Shown: positions 18,575 to 26,307 of the stretch, one piece after another
Numbering within the stretch: position 1 is the first letter of the stretch
Layout: every line of letters begins with the position of its first letter
Assembly: GCF_026340465.1 (NCBI RefSeq)
Contig: NZ_JAPEPC010000001.1
Coordinates: forward strand, 6,518,501 to 6,582,500
Length of the DNA stretch: 64,000 nucleotides
Reading direction: 5' to 3'
DNA from: Streptomyces sp. NBC_01306
Lineage (GTDB): Bacteria > Actinomycetota > Actinomycetes > Streptomycetales > Streptomycetaceae
The notes under the pieces: model-generated
Told to the model about the DNA's origin: nothing
The model's database searches: none
The model's input: the letters and a program-made list of their open reading frames with translations, nothing else
Position numbers and translations under genes: made by a program

Positions 18575-19015
18575 ATGGAGGAGCTGGATCGCCGCATCGT
18601 GGAATTGCTCGTCAAGGACGGGCGGATGAGCTACACCGACCTGGGCAAGGCCACCGGCCTGTCCACATCGGCGGTGCATCAGCGCGTACGCCGTCTCGAA
18701 CAGCGCGGAGTCATCCGCGGTTACGCCGCCGTGGTCGATCCGGAGGCCGTGGGACTGCCGCTCACCGCGTTCATCTCGGTGAAGCCCTTCGACCCGAGCG
18801 CCCCGGACGACATCGCCGAGCGGCTCGCCGGGGTCCCCGAGATCGAGGCCTGCCACAGCGTGGCGGGCGACGAGAACTACATCCTCAAGGTGCGCGTCCC
18901 GACACCGCTCGCCCTGGAGAACCTGCTGACCAGGATCCGCTCGCTGGCCGGGGTCTCCACCCGTACCACCGTCGTGCTCTCCACCCCGTACGAGGCACGG
19001 CCCCCGGAGATCTGA
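18575..19015 (+). CDS. Lrp/AsnC family transcriptional regulator
   Basis: 146 residues. N-terminal HTH (LDRRIVELLVKDGRMSYTDL then GKATGLSTSAVHQRVRRLEQRG) followed by an AsnC_trans_reg (RAM) ligand domain with GEDN-like VAGDENYILKVRV. ATG 18575 gives a standard-length protein; no Shine-Dalgarno is evident, so the message may be leaderless. The long open frame upstream is coding-frame shadow. Effector is likely an amino acid by family; target unknown. The next gene, an amidohydrolase, starts 66 nt downstream and may be co-transcribed. Confidence 0.9.
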   Translation: MEELDRRIVELLVKDGRMSYTDLGKATGLSTSAVHQRVRRLEQRGVIRGYAAVVDPEAVGLPLTAFISVKPFDPSAPDDIAERLAGVPEIEACHSVAGDENYILKVRVPTPLALENLLTRIRSLAGVSTRTTVVLSTPYEARPPEI

Positions 19016-19081
19016 GCCGCCCCGCCGCCCGGGGTGCCCCCCTGCGCGGACCGGTGCTCCGCAGGCGGGAGACTGTTCTCC

Positions 19082-20722
19082 ATGACCGAGAGCACCGCCC
19101 CCCAGGCCGACCACCGCACCGTACTGCTGCGCGGTGGGGACATCCACAGCCCCGCCGACCCCTTCGCCACCGCGATGGTCGTGGAACGCGGGCACGTCGC
19201 CTGGGTGGGCTCCGAAGGGGCGGCCGACGCCTTCGCCAAGGGCGTCGACGAGACCGTCGACCTCGAAGGGGCCCTGGTGACCCCGGCGTTCACCGACGCA
19301 CACGTCCACACGACATCGACGGGACTCGCCCTCACCGGCCTCGACCTGTCGGCCGCGCGGACCGCGCAGGAGACCCTGCGGCTCGTCCGGGAGCACGCGG
19401 CGGACCGCCCGGGCGACCGGGTGCTGCTCGGCCACGGCTGGGACGAGTCCGGCTGGCCGGACGGGCAGCCGCTGTCCCGCACCGCGCTCGACGAGGCGGC
19501 CGGTGGCCGGCCGGTCTATCTGCCCCGGGTCGACGTCCACTCGGCCGTGGTCTCCAGCGCCCTGCTCGATCTGGTCCCGAGGGTCACCTCGCTGCCCGGC
19601 TACCGGGCGGACGCCCCGCTCACCGGCGCGGCGCACCACGCCGTGCGTGCGGCGGCCCACGCGCAGATCACCCCGGAGCAGCGCACCGAGGCGCAGCGCG
19701 CCGCCCGCGAGCGGGCCGCCTCGCTCGGTATCGGCTCGCTCCACGAGTGCGGCGGGCCCGACATCTCCGACGAGGACGACTTCACCGGGCTGCTCCGCCT
19801 CGCCGCACAGGAGAAGGGGCCGCGCGTCTTCGGCTACTGGGCCGAGCGTGTCGCCGACGCCAAGGACGCCCGGCGCATCAGGGAACTGGGCGCGGTCGGC
19901 GCGGCCGGCGACCTCTTCGCCGACGGCTCGCTCGGCTCGCACACCGCCTGCCTGCACGAGCCGTACGCGGACGCGGCGCACACCGGCACCGCGCACCTGG
20001 ACTCCGCCGACATCGCCGCCCATGTCACCGCCTGCACCGAGGCCGGGCTCCAGGCGGGCTTCCACGCCATCGGGGACGCCGCGCTCACCGCGGTGGTCGA
20101 CGGGGTGCGGGCCGCCGCGGAGAAGCTCGGCCTCGCCCGGGTCCGCGCCGCCCGGCACCGCGTCGAGCACGCCGAGATGCTCACCCCGGAAACCGTCGCC
20201 GCCTTCGCCGAGCTGGGTCTCACCGCCTCCGTGCAGCCCGCCTTCGACGCGGCGTGGGGCGGCGCCGACGGGATGTACGCCCAGCGGCTCGGCGCCGAGC
20301 GGGCCGGCACCCTCAACCCGTACGCGGCCCTGCTGCGGGCCGGTGTGCCGCTCGCCTTCGGCTCCGACAGCCCGGTCACCCCGCTCGACCCCTGGGGGAA
20401 CGTCCGGGCCGCGGCCTTCCACCGGACCCCCGGACACCGGATCTCCGTACGCGCCGCGTTCACCGCCCACACCCGCGGCGGCTGGCGGTCCATCGGCCGG
20501 GACGACACCGGCGTCCTGGTGCCCGGCGCCCCCGCCGACTACGCGGTCTGGCGCACCGCCGACCTGGTGGTGCAGGCCCCCGACGACCGGGTGGCCCGCT
20601 GGTCGACCGACCCGCGCTCCGGCACCCCGGGGCTGCCGGACCTCACCCCTGGCGCCGAACTCCCGGTCTGCCTGCGGACGGTGGTCTTCGGACAAACTGT
20701 CTTCGTGAGGCCGAACGAGTGA
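19082..20722 (+). CDS. amidohydrolase, YtcJ-like metal-dependent hydrolase
   Basis: 546 residues; ATG 19082 follows GGGAGA. Hallmarks of the YtcJ/LAF-type amidohydrolases: first metal motif TDAHVHTT, GHGWDESGWPDG, DLFADGSLGSHTA, metal His in GFHAIGDAA, HRVEHAEML and FGSDSPVTPLDPW near the C-terminus with the catalytic Asp. Cytoplasmic, no signal peptide. The family hydrolyses C-N bonds such as N-substituted formamides, but the substrate cannot be told from sequence. Length is normal for the family. Confidence 0.9.
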   Translation: MTESTAPQADHRTVLLRGGDIHSPADPFATAMVVERGHVAWVGSEGAADAFAKGVDETVDLEGALVTPAFTDAHVHTTSTGLALTGLDLSAARTAQETLRLVREHAADRPGDRVLLGHGWDESGWPDGQPLSRTALDEAAGGRPVYLPRVDVHSAVVSSALLDLVPRVTSLPGYRADAPLTGAAHHAVRAAAHAQITPEQRTEAQRAARERAASLGIGSLHECGGPDISDEDDFTGLLRLAAQEKGPRVFGYWAERVADAKDARRIRELGAVGAAGDLFADGSLGSHTACLHEPYADAAHTGTAHLDSADIAAHVTACTEAGLQAGFHAIGDAALTAVVDGVRAAAEKLGLARVRAARHRVEHAEMLTPETVAAFAELGLTASVQPAFDAAWGGADGMYAQRLGAERAGTLNPYAALLRAGVPLAFGSDSPVTPLDPWGNVRAAAFHRTPGHRISVRAAFTAHTRGGWRSIGRDDTGVLVPGAPADYAVWRTADLVVQAPDDRVARWSTDPRSGTPGLPDLTPGAELPVCLRTVVFGQTVFVRPNE

Positions 20723-21255
20723 CATCGCGGCATTTCGTGCGGCCGATCGATGCCGGAAAGTCTCTCCCGCCACCTGCGGCTCTTCCGTACTGACCTGGTC
20801 ATTCATCAGAACACCGCAGGTCGGGCGAGTATTGACAGGAAGCGGCCACCGGCGGGTAGGTTCGGCCGAGTCCACCACAGGACGTCCGACCGGCAAACCT
20901 CCACGCAGTCGTCGAACGCCGCTGGGTCATGGGGCGGTACACCGGAAGGCGTGCCACCACTGGGAGCCAGGTTCAGCGCCCGCGCCTCGGGGGCGAGGGA
21001 GGTTTCAGCCGGAAGGGGGTCCGCCCTGCTCCTCAGGAGTTCGCGGGCAGGTGCGACCCGGGTGGGGCCCGGACGTTCAGTAGACAACGGCTCTCGGTCG
21101 ACCCGCAGCCAGCGGGCCCCAGGTCGGCCCGAAGGACGCCGGGCCCCGATCCGAAGTTCCCCTCCCCTCTCGGGAGTCGGGCCTGCCGATGCGGCTGCGT
21201 TCCACCATCCCGGCGCTGGATAGGGTGATGGCTCGGCACACAGTGAGGGGCAGTA
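20723..21255 (+). other. 533-nt intergenic region with promoter and possible long leader or ncRNA
   Basis: No convincing protein gene on either strand; open frames here lack ribosome sites and have Arg/Ser/Pro-rich shadow composition. A consensus TTGACA with TAGGTT begins at 20832, and a second -10-like TAGGGT is near 21222. In between are GC-rich potential hairpins. It is either a long 5' leader of the mannose-transferase gene or a separate small RNA gene. Confidence 0.45.
20832..20862 (+). promoter_or_regulatory. vegetative-type promoter
   Basis: TTGACA at 20832-20837 and TAGGTT at 20857-20862 with a 19-nt spacer, slightly long but within the range tolerated by HrdB. It would start a transcript near 20869, about 390 nt before the next coding start. 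Confidence 0.5.
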
Positions 21256-22023
21256 GTGAACGACGGCGGTGAGCGGCGATTCGGTCCGCTCGGCAAGGCC
21301 TTGGTCATCATTCCGACCTACAACGAGGCCGAGAACATCAAGCCGATCGTTGCCCGGGTTCGCGCCGCGGTGCCGGAGGCGGACATTCTGGTCGCCGACG
21401 ACAACAGCCCGGACGGCACCGGGAAGATCGTTGATGAGCTGGCGGGGGACGACCCGCAGGTCCAGGTGCTGCACCGGAAGGGCAAGGAAGGCCTCGGCGC
21501 CGCGTATCTCGCCGGCTTCCGCTGGGGCATCGAGCACGGGTACGGCGTCCTGGTGGAGATGGACGCCGACGGTTCGCACCAGCCCGAGGAACTTCCCCGC
21601 CTGCTCACCGCGTTGAAGGGCGCCGACCTGGTGCTCGGCTCGCGGTGGATGCCGGGCGGACGGGTCGTCAACTGGCCCAAGTCCCGGGAACTGCTCTCGC
21701 GGGGCGGCAGTACGTACTCGCGGCTGCTGCTCGGCGTACCGATCCGCGATGTCACCGGTGGTTTCCGGGCGTTCCGCAAGGAGACCCTGCAGGAACTCGG
21801 CCTCGACGAGGTGTCGTCCCAGGGGTACTGCTTCCAGGTGGACCTCGCCCGGCGGGCCGTCGAGGCGGGCTGCCATGTCGTGGAGGTCCCGATCACCTTC
21901 GTCGAGCGCGAGATCGGCGACTCCAAGATGAGCAAGGACATCGTCGTGGAGGCGCTGTGGCGGGTGACGGCCTGGGGGGTCGGCTCGCGGGCCTCCCGCC
22001 TGCTGGGGCGGGAGCCTTCCTGA
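21256..22023 (+). CDS. ppm1: polyprenol-phosphate mannosyltransferase (Ppm1/DPM1-like)
   Basis: Transfers mannose from GDP-mannose to polyprenyl phosphate, making the donor used by Pmt-type protein O-mannosylation. 255 residues; GTG 21256 follows GTGAGGGG. GT2 fold: LVIIPTYNEAENI, VADDNSPDGTGKI, and the metal-binding DAD (103-105) in EMDADGSHQP; then GSRWMPGGRVVNWPKSRELL and the DPM1-type VTGGFRAFR. No membrane helices, so it is the soluble short form; unlike mycobacterial Ppm1 no Lnt domain is fused. Next gene (fxsA) starts 46 nt downstream on the same strand. Confidence 0.9.
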   Translation: MNDGGERRFGPLGKALVIIPTYNEAENIKPIVARVRAAVPEADILVADDNSPDGTGKIVDELAGDDPQVQVLHRKGKEGLGAAYLAGFRWGIEHGYGVLVEMDADGSHQPEELPRLLTALKGADLVLGSRWMPGGRVVNWPKSRELLSRGGSTYSRLLLGVPIRDVTGGFRAFRKETLQELGLDEVSSQGYCFQVDLARRAVEAGCHVVEVPITFVEREIGDSKMSKDIVVEALWRVTAWGVGSRASRLLGREPS

Positions 22024-22069
22024 GCTCCCCAGCACGTCATCCGTGCGCGCCTGCAGGCACACTGGGAGC

Positions 22070-22642
22070 ATGACGACCGGCACACAGCCCCCGACCGCTC
22101 CCAAGCGCTCCCGGGCGCGCACCTTCGTACCGCTGGGCATCGCCGTCTGGGTGGTCCTTGAGATCTGGCTGCTGCTCCTGGTGGCCGACGCGGTGGGCGG
22201 GCTCACCGTGCTCTTCCTGCTCGTCGGCGGTCTGGTGCTCGGCGCCGCCGTCGTCAAGCGGGCCGGGCGGCGGGCCTTCCGCAATCTGACGGAGACGGTC
22301 CAGCGGCAGCAGTCGGGAGCGCCGCCGGCGCAGGAGCGGGAGGGCGGGAACGGCTTCCTGATGCTCTCGGGGCTGCTGATCATGCTCCCCGGGCTGATCA
22401 CCGATGCGGTGGGGCTCCTGCTGCTGGTGCCGCCCCTGCGGTCGGCGCTGAGCCGGTACACCGAGCGGACCCTGGAGCGCCGGATGGGCAGGGCGGCGCC
22501 GGGCACCGTCGGCGACGCCTTCCAGCAGGCGCGGATGCACCGCCCGGACGGCAAGGTCGTCCAGGGCGAGGTCATCAAGAACGACGACCGCCCCGGCTCC
22601 CACCGGGACGACGAGGGCCCCCGCCCGCCGCTGACGCCCTGA
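22070..22642 (+). CDS. fxsA: FxsA family membrane protein
   Basis: 190 residues. ATG 22070 is chosen because GGGAG lies immediately upstream. Membrane segments near 19-38 (PLGIAVWVVLEIWLLLLVAD), 42-60 and a pair around 100-125 with the FxsA motif GFLMLSGLLIMLPGLITDAVGLL (read in two parts). The C-terminal 50 residues are cytoplasmic and charged. FxsA was named in E. coli as a suppressor of F exclusion of phage T7; its molecular function is unknown. Ends before a strong terminator. Confidence 0.88.
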   Translation: MTTGTQPPTAPKRSRARTFVPLGIAVWVVLEIWLLLLVADAVGGLTVLFLLVGGLVLGAAVVKRAGRRAFRNLTETVQRQQSGAPPAQEREGGNGFLMLSGLLIMLPGLITDAVGLLLLVPPLRSALSRYTERTLERRMGRAAPGTVGDAFQQARMHRPDGKVVQGEVIKNDDRPGSHRDDEGPRPPLTP

Positions 22643-22695
22643 CGCCGCCCCGCAGGACATGCCAGGAGCTGCGGGCCGCGCGCCCCCCATACAAA

Positions 22696-22743
22696 GAGCT
22701 GAGGGCTCCGGCACACCCTGAAGTGTGCCGGAGCCCTCAGCTC
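22696..22743. terminator. bidirectional terminator hairpin
   Basis: Perfect 21-bp stem (arm GAGCTGAGGGCTCCGGCACAC and its complement, split here for length: GAGCTGAGGG plus CTCCGGCACAC) around a 6-nt loop, between the convergent fxsA and rbpA genes. It serves both directions. Confidence 0.92.
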
Positions 22744-22778
22744 CTGATGTGGTCGTGCTGTACGCGAACGCCTGGGCG

Positions 22779-23153
22779 TTACGCGGACTTGCGGCTGTCC
22801 CGCGGATGCACGGCAATGTTCATGGCGCCGGAACGAAGGACGGCCAGCCTCTCGGCCAGCACCTCCTCCAGCTCCTCGCGGGTGCGCCGCTCCATGAGCA
22901 TGTCCCAGTGCGTGCGCGCGGGCTTGCCCTTCTTCTCCTCAGGGCCGTCCCCGTCTACCAGGAGTGCTTGGGCGCCGCACGCCTTACACTCCCACTCGGG
23001 CGGAATGTCCGCCTCTACAGAGAACGGCATCTCAAAGCGATGTCCGTTCTCGCATGCGTACTCCACCGCCTGGCGCGGAGCCAGGTCGATGCCGCGGTCG
23101 GTCTCGTAGCTGGTCACCACGAGGCGCGTGCCGCGAAGAGCTCGCTCACTCAT
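22779..23153 (-). CDS. rbpA: RNA polymerase-binding protein RbpA
   Basis: Actinobacterial transcription factor that binds the principal sigma factor and stabilises the open complex. 124 residues, full length. The central zinc site has Cys34, His38, Cys56 and Cys59 (CENGH and CKAC), as described for S. coelicolor RbpA (SCO1421). The C-terminal sigma-interaction helix THWDMLMERRTREELEEVL carries the Arg89-Arg90 pair. ATG 23153 gives the standard N-terminus MSERALRGTRL. Transcribed from a SigR-type promoter and probably a second vegetative one, in keeping with its induction by disulfide stress. Confidence 0.97.
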   Translation of the reverse strand: MSERALRGTRLVVTSYETDRGIDLAPRQAVEYACENGHRFEMPFSVEADIPPEWECKACGAQALLVDGDGPEEKKGKPARTHWDMLMERRTREELEEVLAERLAVLRSGAMNIAVHPRDSRKSA

Positions 23154-23214
23154 GAATCGTGCCTCCCGGGCTTGTCGCCCACAGGACAGGTGTCGCTGTC
23201 GTCGTCATCCGGTC

Positions 23215-23240
23215 AACGTCCGGTCGGCGGTAAAGATTCC
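23215..23240 (-). promoter_or_regulatory. SigR promoter of rbpA
   Basis: On the minus strand GGAAT (23240-23236) is followed 18 nt later by GTT (23217-23215), an exact match to the SigR consensus GGAAT-N18-GTT. It lies 62 nt upstream of the rbpA ATG. Confidence 0.88.
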
Positions 23241-23277
23241 CGTTGCGGGTCATACGTCGCCCGTCGTGCCGCCCCTT

Positions 23278-23306
23278 GTTGTACCCACCAGTGCCCTCTT
23301 TGTCAC
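23278..23306 (-). promoter_or_regulatory. second, vegetative-type promoter of rbpA
   Basis: GTGACA (23306-23301) and TACAAC (23283-23278) with a 17-nt spacer on the minus strand, upstream of the SigR promoter. Confidence 0.5.
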
Positions 23307-23408
23307 ATCTACTCAGAGATGTCACCCTGCGATTTCGGCTGATGATCCCGCAGTAACGGTCCGTCCGGTGAGCCAAAGGCGTACACTACCGGCCTTTCAC
23401 TTCAATGC

Positions 23409-24776
23409 CTAAACCCGCTGCGGTGCCGCGTTTCCCGCCGCTGCCACGGCCTCCCTCACAGGTACCCGCGCCAGCAGGAAGAAACCCAGTACGAAGAAGA
23501 TCACCAGCGAGATGATCGCCGCACGGTAACTGCCGGTCAACTGGTAGGCGAGCCCGAACACCAGGGGGCCGAGCCAGCTCAGGCCGCGGTCGCTCATCTC
23601 GTACGCCGAGAAGTACTCGGCCTCTTTGCCCTCCGGCACCAGATGGGAGAAGAGCGAGCGCGAGAGCGCCTGGCTGCCGCCGAGCACCGCGCCGATCGCC
23701 GCCGCCAGCACGAAGAACCAGACCGGCGCACGGGCGGGCAGGAAGTACCCGGCACCGAGGATCAGCGTCCACACGGCGAGGGAGCCGAGCACCGTACGCT
23801 TCGCGCCGTAGGTCCGCGCCAGCCGCCCCATGCCGAGCGCGCCCGCCACCGCCAGCACCTGCACCAGCAGAATCGCGGTGATCAGGGTGGTCTGGCCGAG
23901 GCCCAGCTCTTCGGAGCCGTACACGGACGCCTGCGAGATCACCGTCTGGATGCCGTCGTTGTAGACGAGGTACGCGAGCAGGAACGAGAGAGTCAGCGGA
24001 TAGCGGCGCATGTCCCGCAGTGTCCGCAGGAGCTGCCGCCACCCGGCACCGACCGCCCCACGGCCCGCTGCCGCGCCCACCCGGCGGTCGCGCAGCCGGC
24101 GCAGCGGTATCAGGGTGAAGGCGCCCCACCACACCCCGGCCGTCGCCAGGCAGATCCGTACGGCGGTGGACTCCGACACCCCGAAAGCCGCGTGGCCCGA
24201 GTAGAGCACCAGATCCAGCACCAGGACGAAGGCGCCCGATGTGTACCCGAAGGCCCAGCCGCGTGAGGAGACGGTGTCGCGCTCCTCCGGCTCCGCGATC
24301 TGCGGGAGGTAGGCGTTGTACAGGACCATGGAGACGGCCAGTGAGGAGTTGGCCACGATCAGCAGCAGCGAGCCCAGCAGATAGCGGTCGCCGTCCAGGA
24401 AGAACATCCCGGCTGTGGCCCCGGCGCCGAGATACGCGGCGCCCGCGAGCAGTGGTTTCTTCCGTCCCGTCCGGTCGGCGACGGCGCCCGCCAGCGGCAT
24501 GACGAGCACCGCCACGACCACGGAAACCGAGACGGTGTACGCGAAGACGGACCCCGCGCGCAGCGGGACGCCGAGCGGATGGACATAGCCGTGGGCGTCC
24601 GCCGCTGCCCGGGCGACCGAGGTCAGATACGGGCCGAGGAACACCGTGAGCACGCTGGTCGAGTAGACGGAGGACGCGAAGTCGTAGAAGTACCAGCCGT
24701 GCTGCTCGCGCTTCCGGTCGGCCGCGGTGGTCGCTCCGGCCGTACCGACTGTGCCGTTCGCGGTGCCAGCGCTCAA
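23409..24776 (-). CDS. MFS transporter, UMF1/Atg22-like
   Basis: 455 residues from a TTG at 24776 with AGGGGGCG at proper distance; a GTG at 24803 overlaps the upstream gene but its G-run is too close. About 12 membrane segments. The N-terminal motif QHGWYFYDFASSVYSTSVLT and FLGPYLTSVA is typical of the UMF1 (Atg22-like, YxiO) branch of the major facilitator superfamily, as is DRTGRKKPLL after helix 3. Substrate is unknown (amino-acid efflux by analogy with vacuolar Atg22). It follows the glycerophosphodiesterase gene at 17 nt, so it belongs to the yczE operon. Confidence 0.88.
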   Translation of the reverse strand: MSAGTANGTVGTAGATTAADRKREQHGWYFYDFASSVYSTSVLTVFLGPYLTSVARAAADAHGYVHPLGVPLRAGSVFAYTVSVSVVVAVLVMPLAGAVADRTGRKKPLLAGAAYLGAGATAGMFFLDGDRYLLGSLLLIVANSSLAVSMVLYNAYLPQIAEPEERDTVSSRGWAFGYTSGAFVLVLDLVLYSGHAAFGVSESTAVRICLATAGVWWGAFTLIPLRRLRDRRVGAAAGRGAVGAGWRQLLRTLRDMRRYPLTLSFLLAYLVYNDGIQTVISQASVYGSEELGLGQTTLITAILLVQVLAVAGALGMGRLARTYGAKRTVLGSLAVWTLILGAGYFLPARAPVWFFVLAAAIGAVLGGSQALSRSLFSHLVPEGKEAEYFSAYEMSDRGLSWLGPLVFGLAYQLTGSYRAAIISLVIFFVLGFFLLARVPVREAVAAAGNAAPQRV

Positions 24777-24793
24777 ACCGCGCCCCCTGATCG

Positions 24794-25558
24794 TCAGTTC
24801 CACGCCCCCCGCGCGGTGAGGACCGTGCGCAGTGACTCCAGCTGATCGGTCATGATGCCATCCACGCCCAGGTCGAGGAGGGCGGCCATCCGCCGGGGGT
24901 CGTTGACCGTCCAGACGTGCACCTGGAGCCCGCGGGCGTGCGCGGTGCGCACGAAGCGCCGGTCGACCACCCGGATCCGGCCGTGGAATTCCGGCACCTG
25001 GGCGCAGACAGCTCCCGTGCGCAGAGCGGCCGGGGCCCCGTAGGAGCGCAGCCGCAGCGCCGCGATGCCGCTCATGCCGTACGAGGTGGCGAGCCGCGGA
25101 CCCGCGAGGCGGGCCGCCGCGGCCACGCGCTTCTCCGAGAACGAGCCGACGCACACCCGGTCCCAGGCGCCCGTGCTGCGGATCAGGCCGATCAGCGGGG
25201 CCAGCGCGGGCCCGGCCTTGATGTCGACGTTCCAGCGGGCGTCGGGAAACTCTTCAAGCAGGTCGGCGAAGAGCGGCAGCGGTTCGGTGCCCGCCACCCG
25301 CGCCCGCCGGACCTCGCTCCACGGCAGGGAGGCGATGGGGCCTCGCGCGTCCGTCATCCGGTCGAGCGTCGCGTCGTGGAAGGCGACCAGCCGGCCGTCG
25401 GCCGTGGTGTGTACATCGGTCTCGAAATAGCGGTAACCGGCGCGGTCCGCCAGCCGGAAGGCGGCCGCGGTGTTCTCCAGGCCGTCCGCCGATCCGCCCC
25501 GGTGGGCGAACGGGATCGGGCCCGGGTGGTCCAGATAGGGGTGCTGGGTCCTCGTCAC
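24794..25558 (-). CDS. glycerophosphodiester phosphodiesterase
   Basis: Hydrolyses glycerophosphodiesters to glycerol-3-phosphate and an alcohol. 254 residues; GTG 25558 overlaps the YczE-type stop (GTGA). Family motifs are intact: FAHRGGSADGLENTAAAF with the catalytic HRG...ENT, then FETDVHTTADGRLVAFHD with metal Glu/Asp and the second His. No signal peptide, so a cytoplasmic enzyme. Middle gene of a three-gene operon with a membrane protein and an MFS transporter. Confidence 0.93.
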   Translation of the reverse strand: MTRTQHPYLDHPGPIPFAHRGGSADGLENTAAAFRLADRAGYRYFETDVHTTADGRLVAFHDATLDRMTDARGPIASLPWSEVRRARVAGTEPLPLFADLLEEFPDARWNVDIKAGPALAPLIGLIRSTGAWDRVCVGSFSEKRVAAAARLAGPRLATSYGMSGIAALRLRSYGAPAALRTGAVCAQVPEFHGRIRVVDRRFVRTAHARGLQVHVWTVNDPRRMAALLDLGVDGIMTDQLESLRTVLTARGAWN

Positions 25559-26199
25559 TCGGGAAGTATCGCCTCCGCCGTGGCGCGGGCCAGCGGCGCC
25601 CGGTCGGCGGCCGGGTCGGGCAGCGCGAACACCCGCAGGAAGAGCTGGGCGAGCGGCCCGATGGAGAGGGCGTACACCACGGTGCCCACCCCGAGGGTCC
25701 CGCCCAGGACGAAGCCGGTGGCCACGACGGCGATCTCGATGGCGGTGCGCGAGAGCCGGATCGAAAGGCCGGTGAGGCGGTGCACCCCGGTCATCAGGCC
25801 GTCCCGGGGGCCGGGGCCGAAGCGGGCGGAGATGTACAGGCCGGTGGCCGCGCCGTTGAGCAGGATGCCCGCCGCCATCAGCGCGATCCGGCCGGGCAGG
25901 CCGTGCACGGCCGGGACCAGGTCGAGGGTCGAGTCCATGGCGATGCCGATGACGAAGACGTTGGAGACGGTGCCGAGCCCCGGGCGCTGCCTGAGGGGGA
26001 TCCACAGCAGCAGTACGGCGGCGCCGACGATGATCGAGACGGTGCCGATCGTCAGACCGGTGAGCCTGGCCAGTCCCTGGTGCAGCACACCCCACGGCTC
26101 AAGGCCGAGGCCCGCGTCGACGAGGAGGGCGGAGCTGACGCCGTACAGCGCCAGACCGACGTAGAGCTGCACAAGCCTGCGTATGACATTCCTGGACAA
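25555..26199 (-). CDS. YczE-like integral membrane protein
   Basis: 214 residues. TTG 26199 is chosen because GGAGG lies 6 nt upstream and it gives the family N-terminus SRNVIRRLVQLYVGLALYG. About five membrane segments with the YczE pattern GLGLEPWGVLHQGLARLTG, RPGLGTVSNVFVIGIAMD and ARFGPGPRDGLMTGVHRLTG. YczE proteins are commonly encoded beside MocR/GntR-aminotransferase regulators, exactly as here (divergent gene 26308). Function unknown; a transport role regulated by the MocR protein is the common guess. Confidence 0.88.
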   Translation of the reverse strand: MSRNVIRRLVQLYVGLALYGVSSALLVDAGLGLEPWGVLHQGLARLTGLTIGTVSIIVGAAVLLLWIPLRQRPGLGTVSNVFVIGIAMDSTLDLVPAVHGLPGRIALMAAGILLNGAATGLYISARFGPGPRDGLMTGVHRLTGLSIRLSRTAIEIAVVATGFVLGGTLGVGTVVYALSIGPLAQLFLRVFALPDPAADRAPLARATAEAILPE

Positions 26200-26307
26200 T
26201 ATGGTCCTCCATGAGGGTGGGTAGCCGTAGTGGACTGGTACGTGACACTCTGTGGCTTGGGTTACGAGGCCAACCATGGCCAATTCCGGGAAGGTGGACT
26301 GAATTCC

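Noticed and set aside
20928..20975. Cobalamin-riboswitch-like GCCACCACTGGGA
   Set aside because: The B12 box and the upstream conserved AAUCCGG-type elements are not in the right order, and the downstream gene is not cobalamin-related.
20806..22716. Long minus-strand open frame over the ppm1-fxsA region
   Set aside because: Antisense to well-supported GT2 and FxsA genes, with no ribosome site and no recognisable motif.
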